Assembly (NCBI GenBank): GCA_030740295.1
Contig: JASLXP010001274.1
Coordinates: forward strand, 1-22,605
Direction of reading: 5' to 3'
Source of the DNA: Planctomycetota bacterium
GTDB lineage: Bacteria; Planctomycetota; PUPC01; JACPCR01
Length of the DNA stretch: 22,605 nt
In this document: in pieces, positions 1 to 7,752 of the stretch
How the letters are laid out: each line of letters starts with the position of its first letter
How positions within the stretch are numbered: position 1 is the stretch's first letter
Translations under genes and position numbers: made by a program
Notes under the pieces: generated by a model
What the model was told of the DNA's origin: nothing
Databases searched by the model: none
The model's input: the letters and a program-made list of their open reading frames with translations, nothing else

Positions 1-1
1 T

Positions 2-259
2 CTTCTGTCCGTTCCGGGCCTGGACATGATCCAGTGGACGCCAGGGGCGAGCAACAAGCCATCCTGGCATCGATGCTGGTGGCCGATCTATCACAAGACG
101 GTCGACGCGGGAAAGAAGTTGTTCATTCAATGCAACTCGGAAGAGAACCTGCGGGCACTGAAAACGGAATTCGCACACAAGCTGAAACAGTTCCTGATCG
201 GCATGTCCGCCGATTCCCCCGAACAGGCTGAGCAACTTCTACGGATTGCGGAAGTGTAG
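2..259 (+). CDS. C-terminal fragment of a URO-D-fold (uroporphyrinogen decarboxylase-like) protein
   Basis: The reading frame is open from the first bases of the window and stops at 259, so about 86 C-terminal residues are visible and the start lies outside. The segment reads PGLDMIQWTPGASNKPSW, then an aromatic stretch (WWPIYHK), then DAGKKLFIQ. This matches the late part of URO-D/corrinoid-methyltransferase-like barrels, where a 'pGld.iqW.pG' strand is followed by a helix and a 'GK.l.i' strand. Two further URO-D-fold genes follow on the same strand, so this is probably one of a set of divergent paralogues. The substrate cannot be told from the fragment, and the N-terminal half is not available for checking active-site residues. 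Confidence 0.65.
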   Translation, partial: LLSVPGLDMIQWTPGASNKPSWHRCWWPIYHKTVDAGKKLFIQCNSEENLRALKTEFAHKLKQFLIGMSADSPEQAEQLLRIAEV

Positions 260-320
260 GTTCTCGGTTGTAGTGTCCGGCTTTACAGGCTCCGAGTTAA
301 ACGTCTGGGCGACCTGATTC

Positions 321-362
321 ATTCGTCTCTCCCCATTCGTCTGTCCTCGTCCGTCTGGCCAC
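321..362. repeat. Three degenerate 14-bp tandem units in a leader region
   Basis: Three imperfect units lie head to tail at 321-334 (ATTCGTCTCTCCCC), 335-348 (ATTCGTCTGTCCTC) and 349-362 (GTCCGTCTGGCCAC), just before the start of the URO-D gene at 370. They are CT-rich with a TCGTC/CCGTC core. The flavour resembles the CATCCGTGGCCCTCTT units near 21258. No function is evident, and the spacer 260-369 contains no clear ribosome binding site. Confidence 0.4.
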
Positions 363-369
363 CGATCCC

Positions 370-1515
370 ATGTCATCTGATTACGAAAAGCATTCAGACC
401 TCGCTATCCATCGTGCAATGGAAGTGCACCGCGAAGACTACCTGGACTACATGACGTTCAGGACTCGCACGCCCCCTCTCTTCACTGAGATATTCGGGCC
501 CCTGGTAGGACTGAAACGTGAATGGGCCGAGCAGGGCGCCAAGCCTGAGGAGCTTGATTTGTCGGCGTTTCGTTATCGCAGGGGCATGAACGGTGGCCTG
601 CCCGTCCAGACCGGTTGGATCGGAGGCGACCCGGAAGTAGTGCTCGAAGAGACGGACGAACATGTGATTACCAGGGACAGGCGCGGGCGGCGTATGCGGC
701 TGTGCAAAGGTGTTGCCACGATTCCCCTTCCGCTGGACTATCCCGTAAAGACCATGGAGGACTGGCAGGCAATCAAACATCACTATGCCTATACGGATGA
801 ACGGATCGGCAAGGATTTAAAGCAGGCCGCGCAACAGCATCTCGATGCTGGACGTGTCGTTACTGTCAGCATTCCCGGCGGCTTCGACGAACCCCGCCAG
901 TTGATGGGCGAAGAGGCGCTCTGCATGGCCTATTACGACCAGCCGGAGCTCATCCACGACATGCTCGATACAATCGGTGAAACGGGCTTCAGAGTTCTCG
1001 AGTTGGTGTCCCAAGAAGTAGCAATCGATCAGCTTTCCGTGCATGAAGACATGGCCGGCAAAAGTGGGCCTCTGGCGGGTCCCAGGCAGGTCGAGCAATT
1101 CATCAGGCCCTACTACCTTGGAATCTGGGAACTCCTCTGCTCTCGAGGCGCCCGGCTCTTCAAGCAGGATTCAGACGGTGACATGCGTACCATTATCCCG
1201 CAGCTTATGGATGCCGGTATCAACTTCATGTATCCGAATGAGCCGGCTGCCGGAATGGATATCGTCAAACTGAGAGAAGAGTACGGACAGCGCCTGGCCC
1301 TGGAGGGCGGCATCGACAAGCACGTCATCCGGCAAAGCAGAGAGGCCATCAATGCGGAACTGGAATACAAGATTCCGCCCATGGTGCGCTCAGGAGGCTG
1401 CGTGCTCGGCCTCGACCACCGAATTCCCAACAGCACTCCTCTCGCAAACTACCGCTTCTACGTCCAGCGGGCTTGGCAGATCATCGAACGGGAGGAACGA
1501 GCGCTCTCTACATGA
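370..1515 (+). CDS. URO-D-fold family protein (uroporphyrinogen decarboxylase/corrinoid methyltransferase-like)
   Basis: This is a 381-residue protein with the overall pattern of the URO-D superfamily. An N-terminal segment with 'PPLFTEIFG' and a WAEQG motif is followed by TIPLPLDYPVKTMEDW near residues 117-132, a barrel strand 'VTVSIPGGFDEPRQLMGEE' near 164-182, DSDGDM at 267-272, and a C-terminal 'GGCVLGLDHRIPNSTP' at 342-357 followed by a helix. True HemE proteins carry an N-terminal RQAGRY motif, which is missing. MtaA/MtbA-type corrinoid methyltransferases carry H-x-C...C zinc ligands; the matching places here read Q-D-S and a D/H pair. It is therefore unlikely to be HemE or a classical zinc methyltransferase, and the substrate is unknown. 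The ATG at 370 has no visible Shine-Dalgarno sequence and is preceded by GATCCC. It ends 35 bp before a convergent broken glycosyltransferase. Confidence 0.8.
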   Translation: MSSDYEKHSDLAIHRAMEVHREDYLDYMTFRTRTPPLFTEIFGPLVGLKREWAEQGAKPEELDLSAFRYRRGMNGGLPVQTGWIGGDPEVVLEETDEHVITRDRRGRRMRLCKGVATIPLPLDYPVKTMEDWQAIKHHYAYTDERIGKDLKQAAQQHLDAGRVVTVSIPGGFDEPRQLMGEEALCMAYYDQPELIHDMLDTIGETGFRVLELVSQEVAIDQLSVHEDMAGKSGPLAGPRQVEQFIRPYYLGIWELLCSRGARLFKQDSDGDMRTIIPQLMDAGINFMYPNEPAAGMDIVKLREEYGQRLALEGGIDKHVIRQSREAINAELEYKIPPMVRSGGCVLGLDHRIPNSTPLANYRFYVQRAWQIIEREERALST

Positions 1516-1549
1516 CAATGGAAGAGCCCTGCTGGTTGGGCAAAGAGAT

Positions 1550-1834
1550 TCAGACGTTCTTTTTCGGCCATGGCCAGGTATCAACGTAGGCTACCAGTTG
1601 ATCCGGGGTCATGTTTTTGACTTTTTCACATTCTTCCTCGTTGGCCTGGAAGCCAGGGTTCCTCTCACTGCTGTCAGCGCTTCGAGGGTGTTCGAGATGA
1701 TAGAGAACCCCGGGAGTTCTGAGCAGGCGGTATCCAAGCTTAGTCCAGCGGTGCGCTCGCTCATTGTCCTCCATACCCCAAGAGACGAAATGCTCGTTTT
1801 CCATCCCGCACCTGATATGGCTGCTTTTGTCCAT
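1550..1834 (-). pseudogene. Broken glycosyltransferase, C-terminal galactosyltransferase-like fragment
   Basis: This is the last frame of the broken locus that runs from 3427 down to 1550. The peptide contains GMENEHFVSWGMEDNERAHR, then KLGYRLLR and GVLYHLEHPR. This resembles the C-terminal galactosyltransferase domain of GT2/GT7-type enzymes, in which a W-G-x-E-D-x-E motif and a following 'L.H' segment shape the donor site. A TAA in this frame (TAA TCC CTC ATG, reading on the - strand) lies two codons upstream of the ATG. The domain can therefore only be reached by a shift of frame from the preceding fragment near 1825-1840. The nucleotide-binding half of a GT2 enzyme, normally around 200 residues, is absent, which points to an internal deletion rather than a single indel. 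It is probably not expressed as a functional protein. Confidence 0.6.
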
Positions 1835-2782
1835 GAGGGATTATCGTATTCCTGGAAACCGTTCCAGAGGCGCAGATGCTCGGCATAAAGATGAAGAGCG
1901 AACGTGCTTCTGATTCGGCGTTCGCGAAAGCTCGCGTAGAGATACTTCGCCATTACATCGAATCTGTTTGCCTGAAACAGTTCCAGAGGCTCTTTGATGA
2001 TTGTGTTTTCGATGGCGTTTGCACTTCTGTGAGGAGGCCCATCTGACCTCTTGGTGCGCGTTGCAGACCTCTTGAGGAGACTTTCAAGCCGGGCCTTCGC
2101 CAATTCTCCTGCCGCCTCCCGGCTGAATCCATCACAGATGGTTCTTCGTGCGGCGCGCCCTTTCTGCCGGCCGGCTTCCGGACTGTCGCAGGCTGAACGC
2201 ATAGCCGCTCTGAGCTTTACCACAGATGGCTCTGCCCAATTTTCGTCTTCCTGGCTTTGCTTGTCTGTTGTGACACTCCCCGGCACCTCATTCAGTGTGA
2301 AGTCAATCACCCACGAGTTCTCAGGAGACATGAACTCCGTATGCCCCCCGCAGCCGGTTGCGATAACCGGCAGCCCTGAGGCCATTGCCTCCATGCAGTG
2401 ACTTTCAGACCCCTCAGCGTGATGGGGAAGAATATATGTGTGGGCCGACCGATAGAGATCCGGGGAAACGGGGCCAAGGCAGACATCCAGTCTTGGAGTT
2501 GCATTGGAGATACCCAAATCCTCGCTCATGAACTTTCGAATACCCTCTGAAACATCACCTTTGGAGTCCTCGGGCACCCCGAGGAAATTGAGCACCATCC
2601 TGACATCTTCCTCCTCTCTGAATTCTCCCAAGTATGCTTGAACAAGTGGCGCCCACGCGCTCGCCGGCCGCCAATGCAGCACGGAGAGGAAACAGAAACC
2701 GTCTGCATGATCTCTCTCTGATGAACGCACAGAATTCTCAAATCGTTCCACATCCAATGACAGAGGAATCTTAAAGAGGCGT
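1609..2782 (-). pseudogene. Broken glycosyltransferase, GT4 C-terminal half plus accessory helical segment
   Basis: This is the middle part of the broken locus. From about 2776 downwards the frame encodes the hinge LFKIPLSLDVERFE, then FCFLSVLHWRPASAW and the donor-site region SPDLYRSAHTYILPHHAEGS with CMEAMASGLPVIATGCGG. These are typical of the C-terminal Rossmann half of GT-B (GT4) glycosyltransferases; the E-x-x-A...P segment binds the nucleotide sugar. A further segment (FDVMAKYLYASFRERRIRS, then YAEHLRLWNGFQEYD) resembles the linker found in multi-domain glycosyltransferases. The frame stays open upstream to 3039, but that portion is out of frame with the N-terminal half and does not look like protein-coding sequence. 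After about 1835 the recognisable protein moves to another frame. The downstream read-through to 1609 is probably meaningless. Confidence 0.65.
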
Positions 2783-3427
2783 GCCCGCGGCCGCAAAGAC
2801 TTCGATTGCGAAATCAGACGCCAACCAGACCTCATCCATCTCGTTGCATCTGGCTGCCCAGGCCAGTGGCAATCGATATGAGGGACATGTTGCGCGGCCG
2901 ACAACTGCTCCCGCACCTTCTGTTCTTTGAAAATAATCTGGCGGAACTTGCTGCACATGGATGAAACCATCAGTAATTCTGCATTGGCTTGCTGTCTCCA
3001 ATTCTTGATATTCATCTGGCGGGAGGTCGGTAGACACATTGTTCAACTTTACAGGCTCGACCTTGACACGGACTCCCAAGCGTCCCAATCCGAGCACAAG
3101 GTTACGACCATCATCGGCATTCTCTCCCTCTTCCAGAAACGGACCGCTCCACACCACGGACGCCGATCCGATACTGTACAGCTTTAACAACTCATCAAGC
3201 GGAAGATCTTGGAGCAACTCCACCATTATCCTTGTTCTGTCACAGGCATGAGCGTCGAACGTTAAGTGATAATCTAATACATGGTCGGTACTGTGACGAC
3301 AGGCAATCTCAAGTGGATCGAGCATAGGGCCACGCAGTGACTCAGACGGCCGTGAACGCGCTCCTGATGCGCTCGAAGGAACCCATCTGGGATCAGTTCT
3401 TGAAATGTGAACATATCTGATACTCAT
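2771..3427 (-). pseudogene. Broken glycosyltransferase, GT4 N-terminal half
   Basis: This is the N-terminal part of the broken locus, starting at the ATG at 3427. After about 90 residues of unclear sequence it reads VVWSGPFLEEGENADDGRN, GLGRLGVRVKVEPVK and WAARCNEMDEVWLASDFA, the pattern of the acceptor-side Rossmann half of GT4 enzymes, including the 'G.adegRn...gL..lGv' segment. It ends abruptly at CCT CTT TAA. Skipping one base at that stop gives TPLKIPLSLDVERF, which joins smoothly to the C-terminal half in the neighbouring frame. A one-base insertion (real or an assembly error) is the simplest reason. The codon pair CUU-stop also resembles the +1 slip site of prfB, but no strong upstream Shine-Dalgarno element is visible. 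Confidence 0.65.
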
Positions 3428-3621
3428 TCAGAATTTCAGCAGGGCCTCGGTTCCTTTACTGTTCTCAGGTCAACTTTGCTTCGCTAATGTGCGTGGCCCG
3501 TGTTATATCCCGACCTGAAATGTCCTTCCCACACTTCCAATCGGCTGCGCCTTTTAAGGCCAGGTGATTCTTTTCGTCAGTCTGGCATCAGTTGCCATAG
3601 ATAGACAATCCAACAGATCCC

Positions 3622-4641
3622 ATGAGCTACCAAATCGGGATAGACACGATTCATCTCAGACCGACCGAACGGCTGGCACATACCGAGTATTGTTCGAATT
3701 CGGCTCTGGTCAGTGCACTGAAAAACAGCGGCGAGAAGTCTTTTCAGGATGCCTGGGAAATCGACCTCACCTGGTCTACCAATGACGGACCGGTCAGCTG
3801 GGAGAAACGTGGGCGCGTCACGGACATGGGGCACGCGGTCTTCCTGGAAGGCGGCACGGACTATCGAAAGCCCCAGGCGTCCCCCTTCACCGATCCTGAA
3901 CAGGTCCTCGATTTTGACGCGGTCGAAGAATACGGCCTGCCTGACTTCGATGAGCTCGTTGCTTTTTATGAGTCGCACTACGCGCAGAGGCAAGAGTCCC
4001 AGCCGGGCCAGGTCTACCCCGGCGGCTATTACAGGACCATTGTATCCGGCGCCATCGCGGCCTTCGGATGGGAGATGCTGTTGCTGGCTGCGGCCGACCA
4101 GGAGCGCTTCGAAAAGGTCCTCGATTCCATATTCCGCCTCAGCCTGCATCATTACAAAGCGTGGGCGGCAACATCCATCGAAGTATTCATCTCGCACGAT
4201 GACATGGTGTGGTCTGAGGGAGCGTTCATGCACCCGGATTTCTACAGGCGGGTCATCTTTCCACGCTACGCAGAGCTCTGGTCTGTTCTCAAAGATTCCG
4301 GCAAGAAGATCCTTTACTGTTCGGACGCGGACTGGATCGAATTTGTCGACGATATTGCCGATGCCGGGGCGGACGGTTTCATCTTCGAGCCGATGATGCC
4401 CCTTGAACCGGTCATCGAAAAGTACGGTCAGACTCACGTGATCGTCGGCAGCAAAGTGGATTGCCGCACCATGACTTTCGGAACGAAGGAAGACATCCGC
4501 CGGCAGATCGATGCATCCCTGGAAATAGCGTTCGATTGCCCCGGCTTCATGTTCGCTGTGGGCAATCACATCCCCAGCAACGTTCCGGTCGACAATGCGC
4601 TCTATTATTTCGACTACCTCCAGCGAAACTGGTGGAGATGA
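3622..4641 (+). CDS. URO-D-fold family protein, second complete paralogue
   Basis: This 339-residue protein belongs to the same superfamily as the genes at 2 and 370, but in a different, shorter subgroup. Visible landmarks are WEIDLTW near 45-51, DFDELVAFYES near 108-118, the barrel strand ending EVFISHDDM at 187-195, FYRRVIFPRYAELW at 207-220, LYCSDAD at 231-237, DGFIFEPMMPLEPV at 251-264 and GNHIPSNVPVDN at 314-325. The H-x-C part of the zinc site of corrinoid:CoM methyltransferases is replaced by L-Y-C, and the late Cys falls on a GNH sequence. Classical methyl transfer is therefore doubtful, and the substrate is unknown. The start ATG lacks a clear ribosome binding site and, like that of the paralogue at 370, is preceded by GATCCC. 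The - strand carries a long shadow frame here that has no family likeness. Confidence 0.8.
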   Translation: MSYQIGIDTIHLRPTERLAHTEYCSNSALVSALKNSGEKSFQDAWEIDLTWSTNDGPVSWEKRGRVTDMGHAVFLEGGTDYRKPQASPFTDPEQVLDFDAVEEYGLPDFDELVAFYESHYAQRQESQPGQVYPGGYYRTIVSGAIAAFGWEMLLLAAADQERFEKVLDSIFRLSLHHYKAWAATSIEVFISHDDMVWSEGAFMHPDFYRRVIFPRYAELWSVLKDSGKKILYCSDADWIEFVDDIADAGADGFIFEPMMPLEPVIEKYGQTHVIVGSKVDCRTMTFGTKEDIRRQIDASLEIAFDCPGFMFAVGNHIPSNVPVDNALYYFDYLQRNWWR

Positions 4642-4688
4642 CTCGGGCGGGCCAGTTCCCGGTATGGTTGTCTGCTCTTTACCACCCG

Positions 4689-4716
4689 TTGCAAGCCTCC
4701 TGCATGGCGTTAGAAT
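4689..4716 (+). promoter_or_regulatory. Putative sigma-70-type promoter for the rpmF-fab operon
   Basis: TTGCAA (4689-4694) and TAGAAT (4711-4716) are separated by 16 bp and lie about 55 bp upstream of the L32 start codon. They match four and five of the six consensus -35 and -10 bases. The site sits in the only spacer between the URO-D gene and rpmF, which fits a promoter for the housekeeping operon. Consensus rules from proteobacteria apply only loosely to this group. Confidence 0.4.
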
Positions 4717-4771
4717 CCCGCCCTCTTGATTCTCAACAAGCCCGATGACCAAAATCTGAGGTGGCCGAATT

Positions 4772-4963
4772 ATGGCACTGCCAAAACAGAAAATATCCAA
4801 ATCTCGTGGTCGAAAGCGAAGATCACACCGATTTCTCACCGCCAAGGGCACATCCATCTGCCCCAATTGCAACGCCGTGAAGCTCCCACATCGGATATGC
4901 GGTACCTGCGGTTTCTATGGCAAAGAACCAATCGTAGACATCGAAGACGAAGACGACGAATAG
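4772..4963 (+). CDS. rpmF: 50S ribosomal protein L32
   Basis: The 63-residue basic protein begins MALPKQKISKSRGRKRRSH, the usual L32 N-terminus, and carries a four-cysteine zinc ribbon: CPNC at 30-33 and CGTC at 43-46. An acidic tail (EDEDDE) follows. L32 is a structural protein of the large ribosomal subunit near the peptidyl transferase region. A strong ribosome binding site, GAGGTGG, lies seven bases before the ATG. It is the first gene of the fatty acid synthesis cluster, a placement common in bacteria, but the plsX gene that often follows is not here: only 106 bp separate it from fabH. A candidate promoter lies at 4689-4716. Confidence 0.95.
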   Translation: MALPKQKISKSRGRKRRSHRFLTAKGTSICPNCNAVKLPHRICGTCGFYGKEPIVDIEDEDDE

Positions 4964-5069
4964 GCGCGTCTGAACACAGCCCTATGGCTTCCCCCCTTGA
5001 CCTCCCCGGTTAACAGGGCTTCGATTATTCCAGGAACATCTACTCAGGATTATTCACTGAGGAACACCC

Positions 5070-6062
5070 ATGGCAGCAAATGCTCCGCACGCAAGCATCG
5101 CTGGAGTTGGTAAATACCTGCCCCCCAAAGTGCTGACAAACCACGACTTGGCAGGAATGGTCGATACCAGCGACGAGTGGATCGTCAGGCGCACTGGCAT
5201 CTCTGAAAGAAGAATGGCGGACCCAGGTGTAGCTGCTTCCGACCTCGCGCTGCCGGCATCCCGGCAGGCCCTGGAAAACGCGGGCATGAGCCCGGAAGAT
5301 CTTGATCTGATCATCGTAGCCACAGCCACACCGGATATGGTGATGCCTTCCTCAGCATGCGTGCTGCAGGAAAAACTGGGCGCAAAGAACGCCGGAGGAT
5401 TTGATCTCCTGGCCGCCTGCACAGGTTTTGTATATGCGATGGCCGCCGGAGAAGGATTCATCGCTTCAGGTGTAGCCAGGAATGTGCTCGTCGTAGGAAG
5501 CGAATGCCTCACACAGAACATCGATTTCACAGACCGTTCCACCTGTGTGCTCTTCGGAGACGGGGCTGGCGCGGCTGTCCTCAGACCTGCGGATGGGGAC
5601 AGAGAGATCCTCTATTCCTTTGTGAAGAGCGATGGCACTGGCGCCCATCTGATCGAGATTCCAGCCGGCGGCTCTCGGATGCCGGCCTCTCATGAGACTA
5701 TCGACAGTCGGATGCACTACATGAAGATGAACGGAAAGGAAGTCTTCAAATTTGCCGCTCGGACATTTCAAAGTCTCGTTCATGATTCTCTCGAAGCCTG
5801 CGGGCTCACTGAGAGCGATGTCGGCCTCATCGTACCGCACCAGGTAAACACACGCATTGTCGACCAAGCCGCCAAGGGCCTGAATATTCCCAAGGAGAAG
5901 ATCTTCCTTAACCTGCAGAAGTATGGAAACACCTCGGCCGCATCAGTGCCCGTGGCCCTGGCAGAAGCAGTGGAGGAGGGACGCTTGAGTAAGGGCGATG
6001 TTCTGGTTCTCCTCGCGTTTGGCTCGGGACTCACCTGGGGCTCCGCGGTAGTGAGGTGGTAG
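5070..6062 (+). CDS. fabH: Beta-ketoacyl-ACP synthase III (FabH)
   Basis: FabH condenses an acyl-CoA (usually acetyl-CoA) with malonyl-ACP and so starts each round of type II fatty acid synthesis in the cytoplasm. The 330-residue protein has the full Cys-His-Asn triad: Cys117 in AACTGF, His257 in VPHQVN and Asn287 in KYGNTSAAS. The N-terminus (GVGKYLPPKVLTN, then TSDEWIVRRTGI) and the C-terminal LLAFGSGLTWG are standard for the family. The start ATG follows a GAGGAA ribosome binding site. The stop codon lies two bases before the fabD ATG, indicating translational coupling. The spacer in front contains a TTGACC at 4997 but no convincing -10, so it is probably transcribed from upstream of rpmF. 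Confidence 0.95.
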   Translation: MAANAPHASIAGVGKYLPPKVLTNHDLAGMVDTSDEWIVRRTGISERRMADPGVAASDLALPASRQALENAGMSPEDLDLIIVATATPDMVMPSSACVLQEKLGAKNAGGFDLLAACTGFVYAMAAGEGFIASGVARNVLVVGSECLTQNIDFTDRSTCVLFGDGAGAAVLRPADGDREILYSFVKSDGTGAHLIEIPAGGSRMPASHETIDSRMHYMKMNGKEVFKFAARTFQSLVHDSLEACGLTESDVGLIVPHQVNTRIVDQAAKGLNIPKEKIFLNLQKYGNTSAASVPVALAEAVEEGRLSKGDVLVLLAFGSGLTWGSAVVRW

Positions 6063-6064
6063 GC

Positions 6065-6991
6065 ATGGCAGCTTTCGGACTCCTCTTCCCAGGCCAGGGC
6101 GCCCAGAAGGTGGGCATGGGCGTCGAGCTCTACGAGTGCTCGGCAGCGGCAAGGGCCGTCTTTGACGGTGCCAATGAAATTCTCGATTTAGATCTCAAAC
6201 AGCTCTGCTTTGAAGGGCCCCAGGAAGAACTCAACAAAACGAATATCAGCCAGCCCGCAATCCTCGTCGCCAGCCTCGCCGCTCTCGAGGCGCTGAAAGA
6301 AGCCGGCAAGCTCGATTGGCCGTCCTGCAAAGCGTGCGCAGGGCTCAGCCTCGGCGAATACACAGCGCTGGCCGCCGTAGGTGCAATTGCCTACGACGAC
6401 GCCATCGCCCTCGTCCATAAAAGAGGAACTTTCATGCAGGATGCCTGCGATGCTCAGCCGGGCGGCATGGCTTCCATCGTCGGTATGAACCGTGATGAAC
6501 TGGGCGCCATCTGCGAAGCTGCTTCCAGCGCGGGTGAAATCTGCATGGCCAATTTCAATTCCCCCGAGCAGATCGCCATCGCCGGCGAGCAATCCGCTCT
6601 CGACCATGCATGCGTGGCCGCAAAGGACGCTGGGGCAAGGGTGTTCCCGCTGCCCGTGGCCGGCGCCTTTCATTCCAAGCTAATGTCTCCGGCCGCTGAA
6701 AGACTTGCCCCCCATCTTGAGGAAGTAGAGATCTCAGAACCTCCGGTGCCGGTCATCGCAAACGTCACCGGGGAGCAAGTCACCCGACCGGAAGAGATTC
6801 GTGAATCTCTATTGAAACAGGTGAACAGCCCTGTCCTTTGGGTCGATTGCGTCCAGGCAGCGATCGGCTCGGGTGTGAGCCAATTTCTGGAAGTCGGCCC
6901 GGGCAAGGTGCTGGCAGGTCTTATGCGGCGCATTGATCGTTCGGTAGCTGTCACCTGCATTGGTACCCCGACAGACATTGAGAGCATTTAA
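6065..6991 (+). CDS. fabD: Malonyl-CoA:ACP transacylase (FabD)
   Basis: FabD loads malonyl from malonyl-CoA onto acyl carrier protein. The 308-residue protein begins MAAFGLLFPGQGAQ, as expected. It has nucleophile Ser95 in GLSLGEY, an Arg in the HKRGTFMQ segment (about 118-125), His203 in AGAFHSKLM, and the late EVGPGKVL motif. I chose the ATG at 6065 over the in-frame GTG at 6056. The GAGGTGG at 6053-6059 is then well placed as ribosome binding site, and the protein starts at the usual place. The nucleophile elbow reads GLSLGEY rather than the GHSLGEY of E. coli. The same Leu variant is, as I recall, found in plant plastid enzymes, so activity is not in doubt. Confidence 0.94.
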   Translation: MAAFGLLFPGQGAQKVGMGVELYECSAAARAVFDGANEILDLDLKQLCFEGPQEELNKTNISQPAILVASLAALEALKEAGKLDWPSCKACAGLSLGEYTALAAVGAIAYDDAIALVHKRGTFMQDACDAQPGGMASIVGMNRDELGAICEAASSAGEICMANFNSPEQIAIAGEQSALDHACVAAKDAGARVFPLPVAGAFHSKLMSPAAERLAPHLEEVEISEPPVPVIANVTGEQVTRPEEIRESLLKQVNSPVLWVDCVQAAIGSGVSQFLEVGPGKVLAGLMRRIDRSVAVTCIGTPTDIESI

Positions 6992-7011
6992 GATCACACC
7001 AGGTATTCACC

Positions 7012-7752
7012 ATGAGCCTCACAGATAAAATCGCTATTGTGACCGGAGCTTCCCGCGGTATCGGTCGGGCCATCGCCATCAGGCTGTCGAAAGAGGGCGC
7101 GCTCGTCTGCGGCCTCGCTCGCAACGAGGAAGCGCTTGCCGAAACCGCTCGGCTGGCCAGTGAAGCCGGCGGTGAAATCCAGACCTATCCCTGCGACATT
7201 TCAGACACTGACAGCGTGGCCGGGTTGTTCAAGAATATCATCAAGGAACACAGTGGCGCGCACATCCTTGTCAACAATGCGGGCATTACCCGTGATAATC
7301 TTTTGATGCGCATGAAAGCCGATGAATGGGATACCGTGCTGCAAACGAATCTGAAAGGTGCCTTCAACACGACCCAGGGCGTCATGCGTCAGATGGTCAA
7401 ACAGAAGTATGGCCGCATCATAAACATCACCTCCGTGGTCGGAATCATCGGCCAGCCTGGCCAGTCCAATTATGCGGCATCCAAGGCCGGTCTGATCGGC
7501 TTTACCAAATCACTGGCTAAAGAACTGGCCAGCCGTAACATAACCGTCAATGCTGTGGCGCCGGGCTTTATCACCACTGATATGACCGAGGAACTTTCAG
7601 AAGAGCTGAAAAATGACGCCACCGGCGCCATCCCGCTGGGCCGTTTTGGCCAGCCTGAAGAAATCGCCGATGCGGTTGCTTTTCTGGCCAGTGACAATGC
7701 GGGATACATAACCGGACATGTCCTTCAGGTTGATGGTGGTATCGCCATGTAG
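7012..7752 (+). CDS. fabG: 3-oxoacyl-ACP reductase (FabG)
   Basis: FabG is the NADPH-dependent reductase of the beta-ketoacyl-ACP step. At 246 residues it is a typical classical short-chain dehydrogenase: TGASRGIG at 11-18 for cofactor binding, NNAG at 88-91, and the catalytic set Asn113, Ser141, Tyr154 and Lys158 (the last two in YAASK). The C-terminus GYITGHVLQVDGGIAM is the usual FabG ending. Its position between fabD and acpP distinguishes it from the many other reductases of this fold. A modest AGGT ribosome binding site precedes the ATG, and the spacing to fabD is 20 bp, consistent with one transcript. Confidence 0.95.
   Translation: MSLTDKIAIVTGASRGIGRAIAIRLSKEGALVCGLARNEEALAETARLASEAGGEIQTYPCDISDTDSVAGLFKNIIKEHSGAHILVNNAGITRDNLLMRMKADEWDTVLQTNLKGAFNTTQGVMRQMVKQKYGRIINITSVVGIIGQPGQSNYAASKAGLIGFTKSLAKELASRNITVNAVAPGFITTDMTEELSEELKNDATGAIPLGRFGQPEEIADAVAFLASDNAGYITGHVLQVDGGIAM

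Noticed and set aside
1352..1888. + strand open frame crossing the end of the second URO-D gene
   Set aside because: It begins inside the URO-D gene in another frame and continues antisense to the glycosyltransferase remnant; no protein features.
3577..4872. Long open frame on the - strand opposite the third URO-D gene
   Set aside because: It is 431 codons long but shows no family motif, is antisense to a clear URO-D protein and also runs into the rpmF start; it is a codon-usage shadow.
4997..5029. Internal promoter before fabH (TTGACC)
   Set aside because: No -10 element at an acceptable distance.
6056..6064. Upstream GTG start for FabD overlapping the fabH stop
   Set aside because: The ATG at 6065 is better spaced from GAGGTGG and gives the usual FabD N-terminus.
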